Shown: positions 38,548 through 51,862 of the stretch, piece after piece
Numbering within the stretch: the stretch's first letter is position 1
Layout: every line of letters begins with the position of its first letter
Assembly: GCA_943736015.1 (NCBI GenBank)
Contig: OX031057.1
Coordinates: 58,176,001-58,240,000 of the forward strand
Source: Tridacna crocea
Lineage: Eukaryota > Mollusca > Bivalvia > Cardiida > Cardiidae
Direction: 5' to 3'
DNA: 64,000 bases
Notes under the pieces: generated by a model
Databases searched by the model: none
Seen by the model: only the letters and a program-made list of their open reading frames with translations
Told to the model about the DNA's origin: nothing
Translations under genes and position numbers: made by a program

Positions 38548-40452
38548 TGTACCAAAATGCCATATATCATTGGGTCTTCATCACAATCCATTTCCGAGCC
38601 TATCATTGTTTTCCCGTTTAAGCGGTTGAAGCATGTCATCGCGAGCAGAAGTATTATCATGTCGGTTCGGGATATCTTCCCAGCCAATGCTTGGTAAGCC
38701 GTATGCGTTGGGGTAAGACAAAGAAGCCAATGAATATAAATCAAAGTAGACAAGTAGAGATACTGTGTTATGAAATGGGAAATAACCCTTGCAACTCTGA
38801 TTGCAGACTACACTTCTCCAGTAAGAGTTACTGTTCCTGACCCCTTTACAGCTTATAGCAAACCACTTCTCATGTTCATTTACCTGGCTATCAGACCACC
38901 AAAACAGTGTAACAGAAGGAAAATTTTCACACATTCAGATTAATGTTTGGAATTTGAAATTTGTGTTTAATGTCTAGAGCTAAGGGAGGTTAAATGAACA
39001 CAAAAACAAACGGGGGAAAATGGGGGAATTAAAAAGGTAGTAGTTGCTCAGATTCCAAGCCTGTCCACCAGTAACTAAGACTAAAAGCATTTTGGGACCT
39101 GCCATCTGACCCACTGAGCCAGAGAAGCAGTTGATATCAACCCAGAAAATTGACCTACTTATATTTAGCCCCCCTCCCCCCCTTTTGTTCCAAAACATAG
39201 AAGTAGTTCCATTTGAAAGTTAGATCAATGCCCGTATGAAATTTTGATATAAAGTATATTTGTCACTCTGTTTCTTTCAGACAAAAATGGAAGGCTATGT
39301 TTAAAAGGTGTTTCTGGTGTTGGTATGATCGTATCTTGAAAATGAGAGCATGAATGTGTTATTTCTTTAGGAACTACTTTGCTTTTCATTGACCTAATTA
39401 CGCATAACGGTCTGCTAGGAGTAAAAACCTGGTTTTAAATTAACTTTGCCAGTGTATTTTAAGGCTTATATGTAATTCTTTTGAGAATGGCTGGCATGCA
39501 AAATCAACATGTATGCCAAAATAACACTGACACTGGCATTTCTTTGAGTAAAATGGGTGACAGAAGGTCGGGTTCTAAACCGATCGACCCGCACCCCCCA
39601 CCCATCTGAGTTATTTATATCGATATGAAGGGTCTGTCTATTGTTCAGATCAGCTTCCTTGTCTCACACCAACACTTTGGATGTATTGAGATGATCAAAG
39701 AAAACATGATGAAGAATCATGCCTAGCCTAATTAAATAAACCAGAGACCCCTCTTATTTCAAAAGCAACTTGCAGCTGTTGCAAGAAAATATGAGCAAAG
39801 CAAACTTTAAGTGCCCTTTTCTCTACATGAAGTTGTTTAAAACAGCAAGAAAAATACTTTGGGGTTGTACTGATGGCATGTTTTGACAGGAAAGATGTTG
39901 CAGAAAACAGATAAATCACTAATTAATAGATCTAGATAAAAAGAACATGAATAATAAAGAAAGAAAATCATGAGTTTTCTTAAGTGCAGGATGGGGGAAA
40001 AATTGCTCAGTGTTGCTTTAAGATAGCCTCATATGTTTAAAGGAGTTGTCAATTAATTTTGCTTGGTAAAGTGGAAAACCAAAAAAAGGGCTCGTTACAT
40101 TGCTCTTTGCCAGGCTAAAGCGGGCAAAATGTTGCGAATTTACATTTTGTCTTTTCGTGCCCCAACGACATACAGTCAGAAAGCACGCAATGACTAAATG
40201 TTGAGTAGAAACTGTGATAATTTTGAAAAATGACCCTGTGATCTATGGCACTTACGCAGACGTGAAAACATGAATTCAACAAGAGGCACTAATAATGCTG
40301 TTTTTCTTGATTACTTGGTGGGAAAAAAAACATTGGAAAATACATGTATACTCTCCTGATTGAATTGTCTCTATTTCGGAATGACAAAATTAGTCACACA
40401 AACGACCGAAGCGAGAAAGTGAATGCGAAACCCAGATTTACGCTTAACTGCA
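38548..40452 (+). repeat. Satellite unit 21 (right subtype, ACCCATCTG form)
   Basis: This unit is 1,905 bp. AATGTTTGGAATTT near 38944 is shared with units 22 and 23. Private changes are GTTGATATCAAC near 39131, GCCCGTATG near 39231, GATATAAAGTATA near 39247, CAAGAAAATATG near 39783 and TTACATTGCTC near 40098. It has an unusually high number of private changes for this half of the array. Confidence 0.97.
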
Positions 40453-42358
40453 TGTACCAAAATGCCATATATCATTGGGTCTTCATCACAATCCATTTCC
40501 GAGCCTATCATTGTTTTCCCGTTTAAGCGGTTGAAGCATGTCATCGCGAGCAGAAGTATTATCATGTCGGTTCGGGATATCTTCCCAGCCAAGGCTTGGT
40601 AAGCCGTATGCGTTGGGGTAAGACAAAGAAGCCAATGAATATAAATCAAAGTAGACAAGTAGAGATACTGTGTTATGAAATGGGAAATAACCCTTGCAAC
40701 TCTGATTGCAGACTACACTTCTCCAGTAAGAGTTACTGTTCCTGACCCCTTTACAGCTTATAGCAAACCACTTCTCATGTTCATTTACCTGGCTATCAGA
40801 CCACCAAAACAGTGTAACAGAAGGAAAATTTTCACACATTCAGATTAATGTTTGGAATTTGAAATTTGTGTTTAATGTCTAGAGCTAAGGGAGGTTAAAT
40901 GAACACAAAAACAAACGGGGGAAAATGGGGGAATTAAAAAGGTAGTAGTTGCTCAGATTCCAAGCCTGTCCACCAGTAACTAAGACTAAAAGCATTTTGG
41001 GACCTGCCATCTGACCCACTGAGCCAGAGAAGCAGTTGATTTCAACCCAGAAAATTGACCTACTTATATTTAGCCCCCCTCCCCCCCTTTTGTTCCAAAA
41101 CATAGAAGTAGTTCCATTTGAAAGTTAGATCAATGCCCATATGAAATTTTGATATCAAGCATATTTGTCACTCTGTTTCTTTCAGACAAAAATGGAAGGC
41201 TATGTTTAAAAGGTGTTTCTGGTGTTGGTATGATCGTATCTTGAAAATGAGAGCATGAATGTGTTATTTCTTTAGGAACTACTTTGCTTTTCATTGACCT
41301 AATTACGCATAACGGTCTGCTAGGAGTAAAAACCTGGTTTTAAATTAACTTTGCCAGTGTATTTTAAGGCTTATATGTAATTCTTTTGAGAATGGCTGGC
41401 ATGCAAAATCAACATGTATGCCAAAATAACACTGACACTGGCATTTCTTTGAGTAAAATGGGTGACAGAAGGTCGGGTTCTAAACCGATCGACCCGCACC
41501 CCCCACCCATCTGAGTTATTTATATCGATATGAAGGCTCTGTCTATTGTTCAGATCAGCTTCCTTGTCTCACACCAACACTTTGGATGTATTGAGATGAT
41601 CAAAGAAAACATGATGAAGAATCATGCCTAGCCTAATTAAATAAACCAGAGACCCCTCTTATTTCAAAAGCAACTTGCAGCTGTTGCAAGAAAAAAATGA
41701 GCAAAGCAAACTTTAAGTGCCCTTTTCTCTACATGAAGTTGTTTAAAACAGCAAGAAAAATACTTTGGGGTTGTACTGATGGCATGTTTTGACAGGAAAG
41801 ATGTTGCAGAAAACAGATAAATCACTAATTAATAGATCTAGATAAAAAGAACATGAATAATAAAGAAAGAAAATCATGAGTTTTCTTAAGTGCAGGATGG
41901 GGGAAAAATTGCTCAGTGTTGCTTTAAGATAGCCTCATATGTTTAAAGGAGTTGTCAATTAATTTTGCTTGGTAAAGTGGAAAACCAAAAAAAGGGCTCG
42001 TTACGTTGCACTTTGCCAGACTAAAGCAGGCAAAATGTTGCGAATTTACATTTTGTCTTTTCGTGCCCCAACGACATACAGTCAGAAAGCACGCAATGAC
42101 TAAATGTTGAGTAGAAACTGTGATAATTTTGAAAAATGACCCTGTGATCTATGGCACTTACGCAGACGTGAAAACATGAATTCAACAAGAGGCACTAATA
42201 ATGCTGTTTTTCTTGATTACTTGGTGGGAAAAAAAACATTGGAAAATACATGTATACTCTCCTGATTGAATTGTCTCTATTTCGGAATGACAAAATTAGT
42301 CACACAAACGACCGAAGCGAGAAAGTGAATGCGAAACCCAGATTTACGCTTAACTGCA
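40453..42358 (+). repeat. Satellite unit 22 (right subtype, ACCCATCTG form)
   Basis: This unit is 1,906 bp. It shares AATGTTTGG with units 21 and 23, and GAAGGCTCTG near 41534 with units 24, 27, 28, 29 and 33. Private changes are CCAAGGCTTGG near 40590 and CCAGACTAAAGCAGGC near 42017. Confidence 0.97.
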
Positions 42359-44255
42359 TGTACCAAAATGCCATATATCATTGGGTCTTCATCACAATCC
42401 ATTTCCGAGCCTATCATTGTTTTCCCGTTTAAGCGGTTGAAGCATGTCATCGCGAGCAGAAGTATTATCATGTCGGTTCGGGATATCTTCCCAGCCAATG
42501 CTTGGTAAGCCGTATGCGTTGGGGTAAGACAAAGAAGCCAATGAATATAAATCAAAGTAGACAAGTAGAGATACTGTGTTATGAAATGGGAAATAACCCT
42601 TGCAACTCTGATTGCAGACTACACTTCTCCAGTAAGAGTTACTGTTCCTGACCCCTTTACAGCTTATAGCAAACCACTTCTCATGTTCATTTACCTGGCT
42701 ATCAGACCACCAAAACAGTGTAACAGAAGGAAAATTTTCACACATTCAGATTAATGTTTGGAATTTGAAATTTGTGTTTAATGTCTAGAGCTAAGGGAGG
42801 TTAAATGAACACAAAAACAAACGGGGGAAAATGGGGGAATTAAAAAGGTAGTAGTTGCTCAGATTCCAAGCCTGTCCACCAGTAACTAAGACTAAAAGCA
42901 TTTTGGGACCTGCCATCTGACCCACTGAGCCAGAGAAGCAGTTGATTTCAACCCAGAAAATTGACCTACTTATATTTAGCCCCCCCCTTTTGTTCCAAAA
43001 CATAGAAGTAGTTCCATTTGAAAGTTAGATCAATGCCCATATGAAATTTTGATATCAAGCATATTTGTCACTCTGTTTCTTTCAGACAAAAATGGAAGGC
43101 TATGTTTAAAAGGTGTTTCTGGTGTTGGTATGATCGTATCTTGAAAATGAGAGCATGAATGTGTTATTTCTTTAGGAACTACTTTGCTTTTCATTGACCT
43201 AATTACGCATAACGGTCTGCTAGGAGTAAAAACCTGGTTTTAAATTAACTTTGCCAGTGTATTTTAAGGCTTATATGTAATTCTTTTGAGAATGGCTGGC
43301 ATGCAAAATCAACATGTATGCCAAAATAACACTGACACTGGCATTTCTTTGAGTAAAATGGGTGACAGAAGGTCGGGTTCTAAACCGATCGACCACACCC
43401 CACCCACCTGAGTTATTTATATCGATATGAAGGGTCTGTCTATTGTTCAGATCAGCTTCCTTGTCTCACACCAACACTTTGGATGTATTGAGATGATCAA
43501 AGAAAACATGATGAAGAATCATGCCTAGCCTAATTAAATAAACCAGAGACCCCTCTTATTTCAAAAGCAACTTGCAGCTGTTGCAAGAAAAAAATGAGCA
43601 AAGCAAACTTTAAGTGCCCTTTTCTCTACATGAAGTTGTTTAAAACAGCAAGAAAAATACTTTCGGGTTGTACTGATGGCATGTTTTGACAGGAAAGATG
43701 TTGCAGAAAACAGATAAATCACTAATTAATAGATCTAGATAAAAAGAACATGAATAATAAAGAAAGAAAATCATGAGTTTTCTTAAGTGCAGGATGGGGG
43801 AAAAATTGCTCAGTGTTGCTTTAAGATAGCCTCATATGTTTAAAGGAGTTGTCAATTAATTTTGCTTGGTAAAGTGGAAAACCAAAAAAAGGGCTCGTTA
43901 CGTTGCACTTTGCCAGGCTAAAGCGGGCAAAATGTTGCGAATTTACATTTTGTCTTTTCGTGCCCCAACGACCTACAGTCAGAAAGCACGCAATGACTAA
44001 ATGTTGAGTAGAAACTGTGATAATTTTGAAAAATGACCCTGTGATCTATGGCACTTACGCAGACGTGAAAACATGAATTCAACAAGAGGCACTAATAATG
44101 CTGTTTTTCTTGATTACTTGGTGGGACAAAAAACATTGGAAAATACATGTATACTCTCCTGATTGAATTGTCTCTATTTCGGAATGACAAAATTAGTCAC
44201 ACAAACGACCGAAGCGAGAAAGTGAATGCGAAACCCAGATTTACGCTTAACTGCA
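42359..44255 (+). repeat. Satellite unit 23 (right subtype, ACCCACCTG form, collapsed C tract)
   Basis: This unit is 1,897 bp, shortened by a plain 8-C tract and by a 4-bp shorter GACCACACCCC segment near 43391. The latter occurs again only in unit 26. CGACCTACAG near 43970 is shared with units 24 and 26. TACTTTCGGG near 43662 is the left-type base in a right-type unit. Confidence 0.97.
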
Positions 44256-46161
44256 TGTACCAAAATGCCATATATCATTGGGTCTTCATCACAATCCATT
44301 TCCGAGCCTATCATTGTTTTCCCGTTTAAGCGGTTGAAGCATGTCATCGCGAGCAGAAGTATTATCATGTCGGTTTGGGATATCTTCCCAGCCAATGCTT
44401 GGTAAGCCGTATGCGTTGGGGTAAGACAAAGAAGCCAATGAATATAAATCAAAGTAGACAAGTAGAGATACTGTGTTATGAAATGGGAAATAACCCTTGC
44501 AACTCTGATTGCAGACTACACTTCTCCAGTAAGAGTTACTGTTCCTGACCCCTTTACAGCTTATAGCAAACCACTTCTCATGTTCATTTACCTGGCTATC
44601 AGACCACCAAAACAGTGTAACAGAAGGAAAATTTTCACACATTCAGATTAATGTTTTGAATTTGAAATTTGTGTTTAATGTCTAGAGCTAAGGGAGGTTA
44701 AATGAACACAAAAACAAACGGGGGAAAATGGGGGAATTAAAAAGGTAGTAGTTGCTCAGATTCCAAGCCTGTCCACCAGTAACTAAGACTAAAAGCATTT
44801 TGGGACCTGCCATCTGACCCACTGAGCCAGAGAAGCAGTTGATTTCAACCCAGAAAATTGACCTACTTATATTTAGCCCCCCTCCCCCCCTTTTGTTCCA
44901 AAACATAGAAGTAGTTCCATTTGAAAGTTAGATCAATGCCCATATGAAATTTTGATATCAAGCATATTTGTCACTCTGTTTCTTTCAGACAAAAATGGAA
45001 GGCTATGTTTAAAAGGTGTTTCTGGTGTTGGTATGATCGTATCTTGAAAATGAGAGCATGAATGTGTTATTTCTTTAGGAACTACTTTGCTTTTCATTGA
45101 CCTAATTACGCATAACGGTCTGCTAGGAGTAAAAACCTGGTTTTAAATTAACTTTGCCAGTGTATTTTAAGGCTTATATGTAATTCTTTTGAGAATGGCT
45201 GGCATGCAAAATCAACATGTATGCCAAAATAACACTGACACTGGCATTTCTTTGAGTAAAATGGGTGACAGAAGGTCGGGTTCTAAACCGATCGACCCGC
45301 ACCCCCCACCCATCTGAGTTATTTATATCGATATGAAGGCTCTGTCTATTGTTCAGATCAGCTTCCTTGTCTCACACCAACACTTTGGATGTATTGAGAT
45401 GATCAAAGAAAACATGATGAAGAATCATGCCTAGCCTAATTAAATAAACCAGAGACCCCTCTTATTTCAAAAGCAACTTGCAGCTGTTGCAAGAAAAAAA
45501 TGAGCAAAGCAAACTTTAAGTGCCCTTTTCTCTACATGAAGTTGTTTAAAACAGCAAGAAAAATACTTTGGGGTTGTACTGATGGCATGTTTTGACAGGA
45601 AAGATGTTGCAGAAAACAGATAAATCACTAATTAATAGATCTAGATAAAAAGAACATGAATAATAAAGAAAGAAAATCATGAGTTTTCTTAAGTGCAGGA
45701 TGGGGGAAAAATTGCTCAGTGTTGCTTTAAGATAGCCTCATATGTTTAAAGGAGTTGTCAATTAATTTTGCTTGGTAAAGTGGAAAACCAAAAAAAGGGC
45801 TCGTTACGTTGCACTTCACCAGGCTAAAGCGGGCAAAATGTTGCGAATTTACATTTTGTCTTTTCGTGCCCCAACGACCTACAGTCAGAAAGCACGCAAT
45901 GACTAAATGTAGAGTAGAAACTGTGATAATTTTGAAAAATGACCCTGTGATCTATGGCACTTACGCAGACGTGAAAACATGAATTCAACAAGAGGCACTA
46001 ATAATGCTGTTTTTCTTGATTACTTGGTGGGACAAAAAACATTGGAAAATACATGTATACTCTCCTGATTGAATTGTCTCTATTTCGGAATGACAAAATT
46101 AGTCACACAAACGACCGAAGCGAGAAAGTGAATGCGAAACCCAGATTTACGCTTAACTGCA
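44256..46161 (+). repeat. Satellite unit 24 (right subtype, ACCCATCTG form)
   Basis: This unit is 1,906 bp. It carries GAAGGCTCTG near 45337, CGACCTACAG near 45875 and GGGACAAAAAACATTGG near 46030. Private changes are GGTTTGGGAT near 44374, a decayed CpG, and GCACTTCACCAGG near 45812. Confidence 0.97.
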
Positions 46162-48067
46162 TGTACCAAAATGCCATATATCATTGGGTCTTCATCACAA
46201 TCCATTTCCGAGCCTATCATTGTTTTCCCGTTTAAGCGGTTGAAGCATGTCATCGCGAGCAGAAGTATTATCATGTCGGTTCGGGATATCTTCCCAGCCA
46301 ATGCTTGGTAAGCCGTATGCGTTGGGGTAAGACAAAGAAGCCAATGAATATAAATCAAAGTAGACAAGTAGAGATACTGTGTTATGAAATGGGAAATAAC
46401 CCTTGCAACTCTGATTGCAGACTACACTTCTCCAGTAAGAGTTACTGTTCCTGACCCCTTTACAGCTTATAGCAAACCACTTCTCATGTTCATTTACCTG
46501 GCTATCAGACCACCAAAACAGTGTAACAGAAGGAAAATTTTCACACATTCAGATTAATGTTTTGAATTTGAAATTTGTGTTTAATGTCTAGAGCTAAGGG
46601 AGGTTAAATGAACACAAAAACAAACGGGGGAAAATGGGGGAATTAAAAAGGTAGTAGTTGCTCAGATTCCAAGCCTGTCCACCAGTAACTAAGACTAAAA
46701 GCATTTTGGGACCTGCCATCTGACCCACTGAGCCAGAGAAGCAGTTGATTTCAACCCAGAAAATTGACCTACTTATATTTAGCCCCCCTCCCCCCCTTTT
46801 GTTCCAAAACATAGAAGTAGTTCCATTTGAAAGTTAGATCAATGCCCATATGAAATTTTGATATCAAGCATATTTGTCACTCTGTTTCTTTCAGACAAAA
46901 ATGGAAGGCTATGTTTAAAAGGTGTTTCTGGTGTTGGTATGATCGTATCTTGAAAATGAGAGCATGAATGTGTTATTTCTTTAGGAACTACTTTGCTTTT
47001 CATTGACCTAATTACGCATAACGGTCTGCTAGGAGTAAAAACCTGGTTTTAAATTAACTTTGCCAGTGTATTTTAAGGCTTATATGTAATTCTTTTGAGA
47101 ATGGCTGGCATGCAAAATCAACATGTATGCCAAAATAACACTGACACTGGCATTTCTTTGAGTAAAATGGGTGACAGAAGGTCGGGTTCTAAACCGATCG
47201 ACCCGCACCCCCCACCCATCTGAGTTATTTATATCGATATGAAGGGTCTGTCTATTGTTCAGATCAGCTTCCTTGTCTCACACCAACACTTTGGATGTAT
47301 TGAGATGATCAAAGAAAACATGATGAAGAATCATGCCTAGCCTAATTAAATAAACCAGAGACCCCTCTTATTTCAAAAGCAACTTGCAGCTGTTGCAAGA
47401 AAAAAATGAGCAAAGCAAACTTTAAGTGCCCTTTTCTCTACATGAAGTTGTTTAAAACAGCAAGAAAAATACTTTGGGGTTGTACTGATGGCATGTTTTG
47501 ACAGGAAAGATGTTGCAGAAAACAGATAAATCACTAATTAATAGATCTAGATAAAAAGAACATGAATAATAAAGAAAGAAAATCATGAGTTTTCTTAAGT
47601 GCAGGATGGGGGAAAAATTGCTCAGTGTTGCTTTAAGATAGCCTCATATGTTTAAAGGAGTTGTCAATTAATTTTGCTTGGTAAAGTGGAAAACCAAAAA
47701 AAGGGCTCGTTACGTTGCACTTTGCCAGGCTAAAGCGGGCAAAATGTTGCGAATTTACATTTTGTCTTTTCGTGCCCCAACGACATACAGTCAGAAAGCA
47801 CGCAATGACTAAATGTTGAGTAGAAACTGTGATAATTTTGAAAAATGACCCTGTGATCTATGGCACTTACGCAGACGTGAAAACATGAATTCAACAAGAG
47901 GCACTAATAATGCTGTTTTTCTTGATTACTTGGTGGGAAAAAAAACATTGGAAAATACATGTATACTCTCCTGATTGAATTGTCTCTATTTCGGAATGAC
48001 AAAATTAGTCACACAAACGACCGAAGCGAGAAAGTGAATGCGAAACCCAGATTTACGCTTAACTGCA
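46162..48067 (+). repeat. Satellite unit 25 (right subtype, ACCCATCTG form)
   Basis: This unit is 1,906 bp and essentially right-type consensus: C6-T-C7, GAAGGGTCTG, AATGTTGAG and ACATTGG. I noticed no private change. Confidence 0.97.
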
Positions 48068-49963
48068 TGTACCAAAATGCCATATATCATTGGGTCTTCA
48101 TCACAATCCATTTCCGAGCCTATCATTGTTTTCCCGTTTAAGCGGTTGAAGCATGTCATCGCGAGCAGAAGTATTATCATGTCGGTTCGGGATATCTTCC
48201 CAGCCAATGCTTGGTAAGCCGTATGCGTTGGGGTAAGACAAAGAAGCCAATGAATATAAATCAAAGTAGACAAGTAGAGATACTGTGTTATGAAATGGGA
48301 AATAACCCTTGCAACTCTGATTGCAGACTACACTTCTCCAGTAAGAGTTACTGTTCCTGACCCTTTTACAGCTTATAGCAAACCACTTCTCATGTTCATT
48401 TACCTGGCTATCAGACCACCAAAACAGTGTAACAGAAGGAAAATTTTCACACATTCAGATTAATGTTTTGAATTTGAAATTTGTGTTTAATGTCTAGAGC
48501 TAAGGGAGGTTAAATGAACACAAAAACAAACGGGGGAAAATGGGGGAATTAAAAAGGTAGTAGTTGCTCAGATTCCAAGCCTGTCCACCAGTAACTAAGA
48601 CTAAAAGCATTTTGGGACCTGCCATCTGACCCACTGAGCCAGAGAAGCAGTTGATTTCAACCCAGAAAATTGACCTACTTATATTTAGCCCCCCCTTTTG
48701 TTCCAAAACATAGAAGTAGTTCCATTTGAAAGTTAGATCAATGCCCATATGAAATTTTGATATCAAGCATATTTGTCACTCTGTTTCTTTCAGACAAAAA
48801 TGGAAGGCTATGTTTAAAAGGTGTTTCTGGTGTTGGTATGATCGTATCTTGAAAATGAGAGCATGAATGTGTTATTTCTTTAGGAACTACTTTGCTTTTC
48901 ATTGACCTAATTACGCATAACGGTCTGCTAGGAGTAAAAACCTGGTTTTAAATTAACTTTGCCAGTGTATTTTAAGGCTTATATGTAATTCTTTTGAGAA
49001 TGGCTGGCATGCAAAATCAACATGTATGCCAAAATAACACTGACACTGGCATTTCTTTGAGTAAAATGGGTGACAGAAGGTCGGGTTCTAAACCGATCGA
49101 CCACACCCCACCCACCTGAGTTATTTATATCGATATGAAGGGTCTGTCTATTGTTCAGATCAGCTTCCTTGTCTCACACCAACACTTTGGATGTATTGAG
49201 ATGATCAAAGAAAACATGATGAAGAATCATGCCTAGCCTAATTAAATAAACCAGAGACCCCTCTTATTTCAAAAGCAACTTGCAGCTGTTGCAAGAAAAA
49301 AATGAGCAAAGCAAACTTTAAGTGCCCTTTTCTCTACATGAAGTTGTTTAAAACAGCAAGAAAAATACTTTGGGGTTGTACTGATGGCATGTTTTGACAG
49401 GAAAGATGTTGCAGAAAACAGATAAATCACTAATTAATAGATCTAGATAAAAAGAACATGAATAATAAAGAAAGAAAATCATGAGTTTTCTTAAGTGCAG
49501 GATGGGGGAAAAATTGCTCAGTGTTGCTTTAAGATAGCCTCATATGTTTAAAGGAGTTGTCAATTAATTTTGCTTGGTAAAGTGGAAAACCAAAAAAAGG
49601 GCTCGTTACGTTGCACTTTGCCAGGCTAAAGCGGGCAAAATGTTGCGAATTTACATTTTGTCTTTTCGTGCCCCAACGACCTACAGTCAGAAAGCACGCA
49701 ATGACTAAATGTTGAGTAGAAACTGTGATAATTTTGAAAAATGACCCTGTGATCTATGGCACTTACGCAGACGTGAAAACATGAATTCAACAAGAGGCAC
49801 TAATAATGCTGTTTTTCTTGATTACTTGGTGGGAAAAAATACATTGGAAAATACATGTATACTCTCCTGATTGAATTGTCTCTATTTCGGAATGACAAAA
49901 TTAGTCACACAAACGACCGAAGCGAGAAAGTGAATGCGAAACCCAGATTTACGCTTAACTGCA
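48068..49963 (+). repeat. Satellite unit 26 (right subtype, ACCCACCTG form, collapsed C tract)
   Basis: This unit is 1,896 bp. A plain 7-C tract (the shortest), GACCACACCCC near 49101 and CGACCTACAG near 49678 pair it with unit 23. Private changes are ACCCTTTTACAG near 48361 and GGGAAAAAATACATTGG near 49832. Confidence 0.97.
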
Positions 49964-51862
49964 TGTACCAAAATGCCATATATCATTGGGTCTTCATCAC
50001 AATCCATTTCCGAGCCTATCATTGTTTTCCCGTTTAAGCGGTTGAAGCATGTCATCGCGAGCAGAAGTATTATCATGTCGGTTCGGGATATCTTCCCAGC
50101 CAATGCTTGGTAAGCCGTATGCGTTGGGGTAAGACAAAGAAGCCAATGAATATAAATCAAAGTAGACAAGTAGAGATACTGTGTTATGAGATGGGAAATA
50201 ACCCTTGCAACTCTGATTGCAGACTACACTTCTCCAGTAAGAGTTACTGTTCCTGACCCCTTTACAGCTTATAGCAAACCACTTCTCATGTTCATTTACC
50301 TGGCTATCAGACCACCAAAACAGTGTAACAGAAGGAAAAATTTTTTACACATTCAGATTAATGTTTTGAATTTGAAATTTGTGTTTAATGTCTAGAGCTA
50401 AGGGAGGTTAAATGAACACAAAAACAAACGGGGGAATTAAAAAGGTAGTAGTTGCTCAGATTCCAAGCCTGTCCACCAGTAACTAAGACTAAAAGCATTT
50501 TGGGACCTGCCATCTGACCCACTGAGCCAGAGAAGCAGTTGATTTCAACCCAGAAAATTGACCTACTTATATTTAGCCCCCCTCCCCCCCCTTTTGTTCC
50601 AAAACATAGAAGTAGTTCCATTTGAAAGTTAGATCAATGCCCATATGAAATTTTGATATCAAGCATATTTGTCACTCTGTTTCTTTCAGACAAAAATGGA
50701 AGGCTATGTTTAAAAGGTGTTTCTGGTGTTGGTATGATCGTATCTTGAAAATGAGAGCATGAATGTGTTATTTCTTTAGGAACTACTTTGCTTTTCATTG
50801 ACCTAATTACGCATAACGGTCTGCTAGGAGTAAAAACCTGGTTTTAAATTAACTTTGCCAGTGTATTTTAAGGCTTATATGTAATTCTTTTGAGAATGGC
50901 TGGCATGCAAAATCAACATGTATGCCAAAATAACACTGACACTGGCATTTCTTTGAGTAAAATGGGTGACAGAAGGTCGGGTTCTAAACCGATCGACCCG
51001 CACCCCCCACCCATCTGAGTTATTTATATCGATATGAAGGCTCTGTCTATTGTTCAGATCAGCTTCCTTGTCTCACACCAACACTTTGGATGTATTGAGA
51101 TGATCAAAGAAAACATGATGAAGAATCATGCCTAGCCTAATTAAATAAACCAGAGACCCCTCTTATTTCAAAAGCAACTTGCAGCTGTTGCAAGAAAAAA
51201 ATGAGCAAAGCAAACTTTAAGTGCCCTTTTCTCTACATGAAGTTGTTTAAAACAGCAAGAAAAATACTTTGGGGTTGTACTGATGGCATGTTTTGACAGG
51301 AAAGATGTTGCAGAAAACAGATAAATCACTAATTAATAGATCTAGATAAAAAGAACATGAATAATAAAGAAAGAAAATCATGAGTTTACTTAAGTGCAGG
51401 ATGGGGGAAAAATTGCTCAGTGTTGCTTTAAGATAGCCTCATATGTTTAAAGGAGTTGTCAATTAATTTTGCTTGGTAAAGTGGAAAACCAAAAAAAGGG
51501 CTCGTTACGTTGCACTTTGGCAGGCTAAAGCGGGCAAAATGTTGCGAATTTACATTTTGTCTTTTCGTGCCCCAACGACATACAGTCAGAAAGCACGCAA
51601 TGACTAAATGTAGAGTAGAAACTGTGATAATTTTGAAAAATGACCCTGTGATCTATGGCACTTACGCAGACGTGAAAACATGAATTCAACAAGAGGCACT
51701 AATAATGCTGTTTTTCTTGATTACTTGGTGGGACAAAAAACATTGGAAAATACATGTATACTCTCCTGATTGAATTGTCTCTATTTCGGAATGACAAAAT
51801 TAGTCACACAAACGACCGAAGCGAGAAAGTGAATGCGAAACCCAGATTTACGCTTAACTGCA
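49964..51862 (+). repeat. Satellite unit 27 (left-type island in the right domain)
   Basis: This unit is 1,899 bp. Its front is left type: GTTATGAGAT near 50184, no 10-bp insertion near 50432, and C6-T-C8. Its rear is right type: ACCCATCTG, GAAGGCTCTG near 51037, ACCCCTCTT and ACAAAAAACATTGG. A private expansion to GGAAAAATTTTTTACAC near 50335 adds 2 bp. Other private changes are GAGTTTACTT near 51384 and CTTTGGCAGG near 51517. Confidence 0.97.

Noticed and set aside
50186-50395. 69-codon plus-strand ORF in unit 27
   Set aside because: It arises from the private 2-bp T/A-run expansion near 50335 and is found in no other unit.
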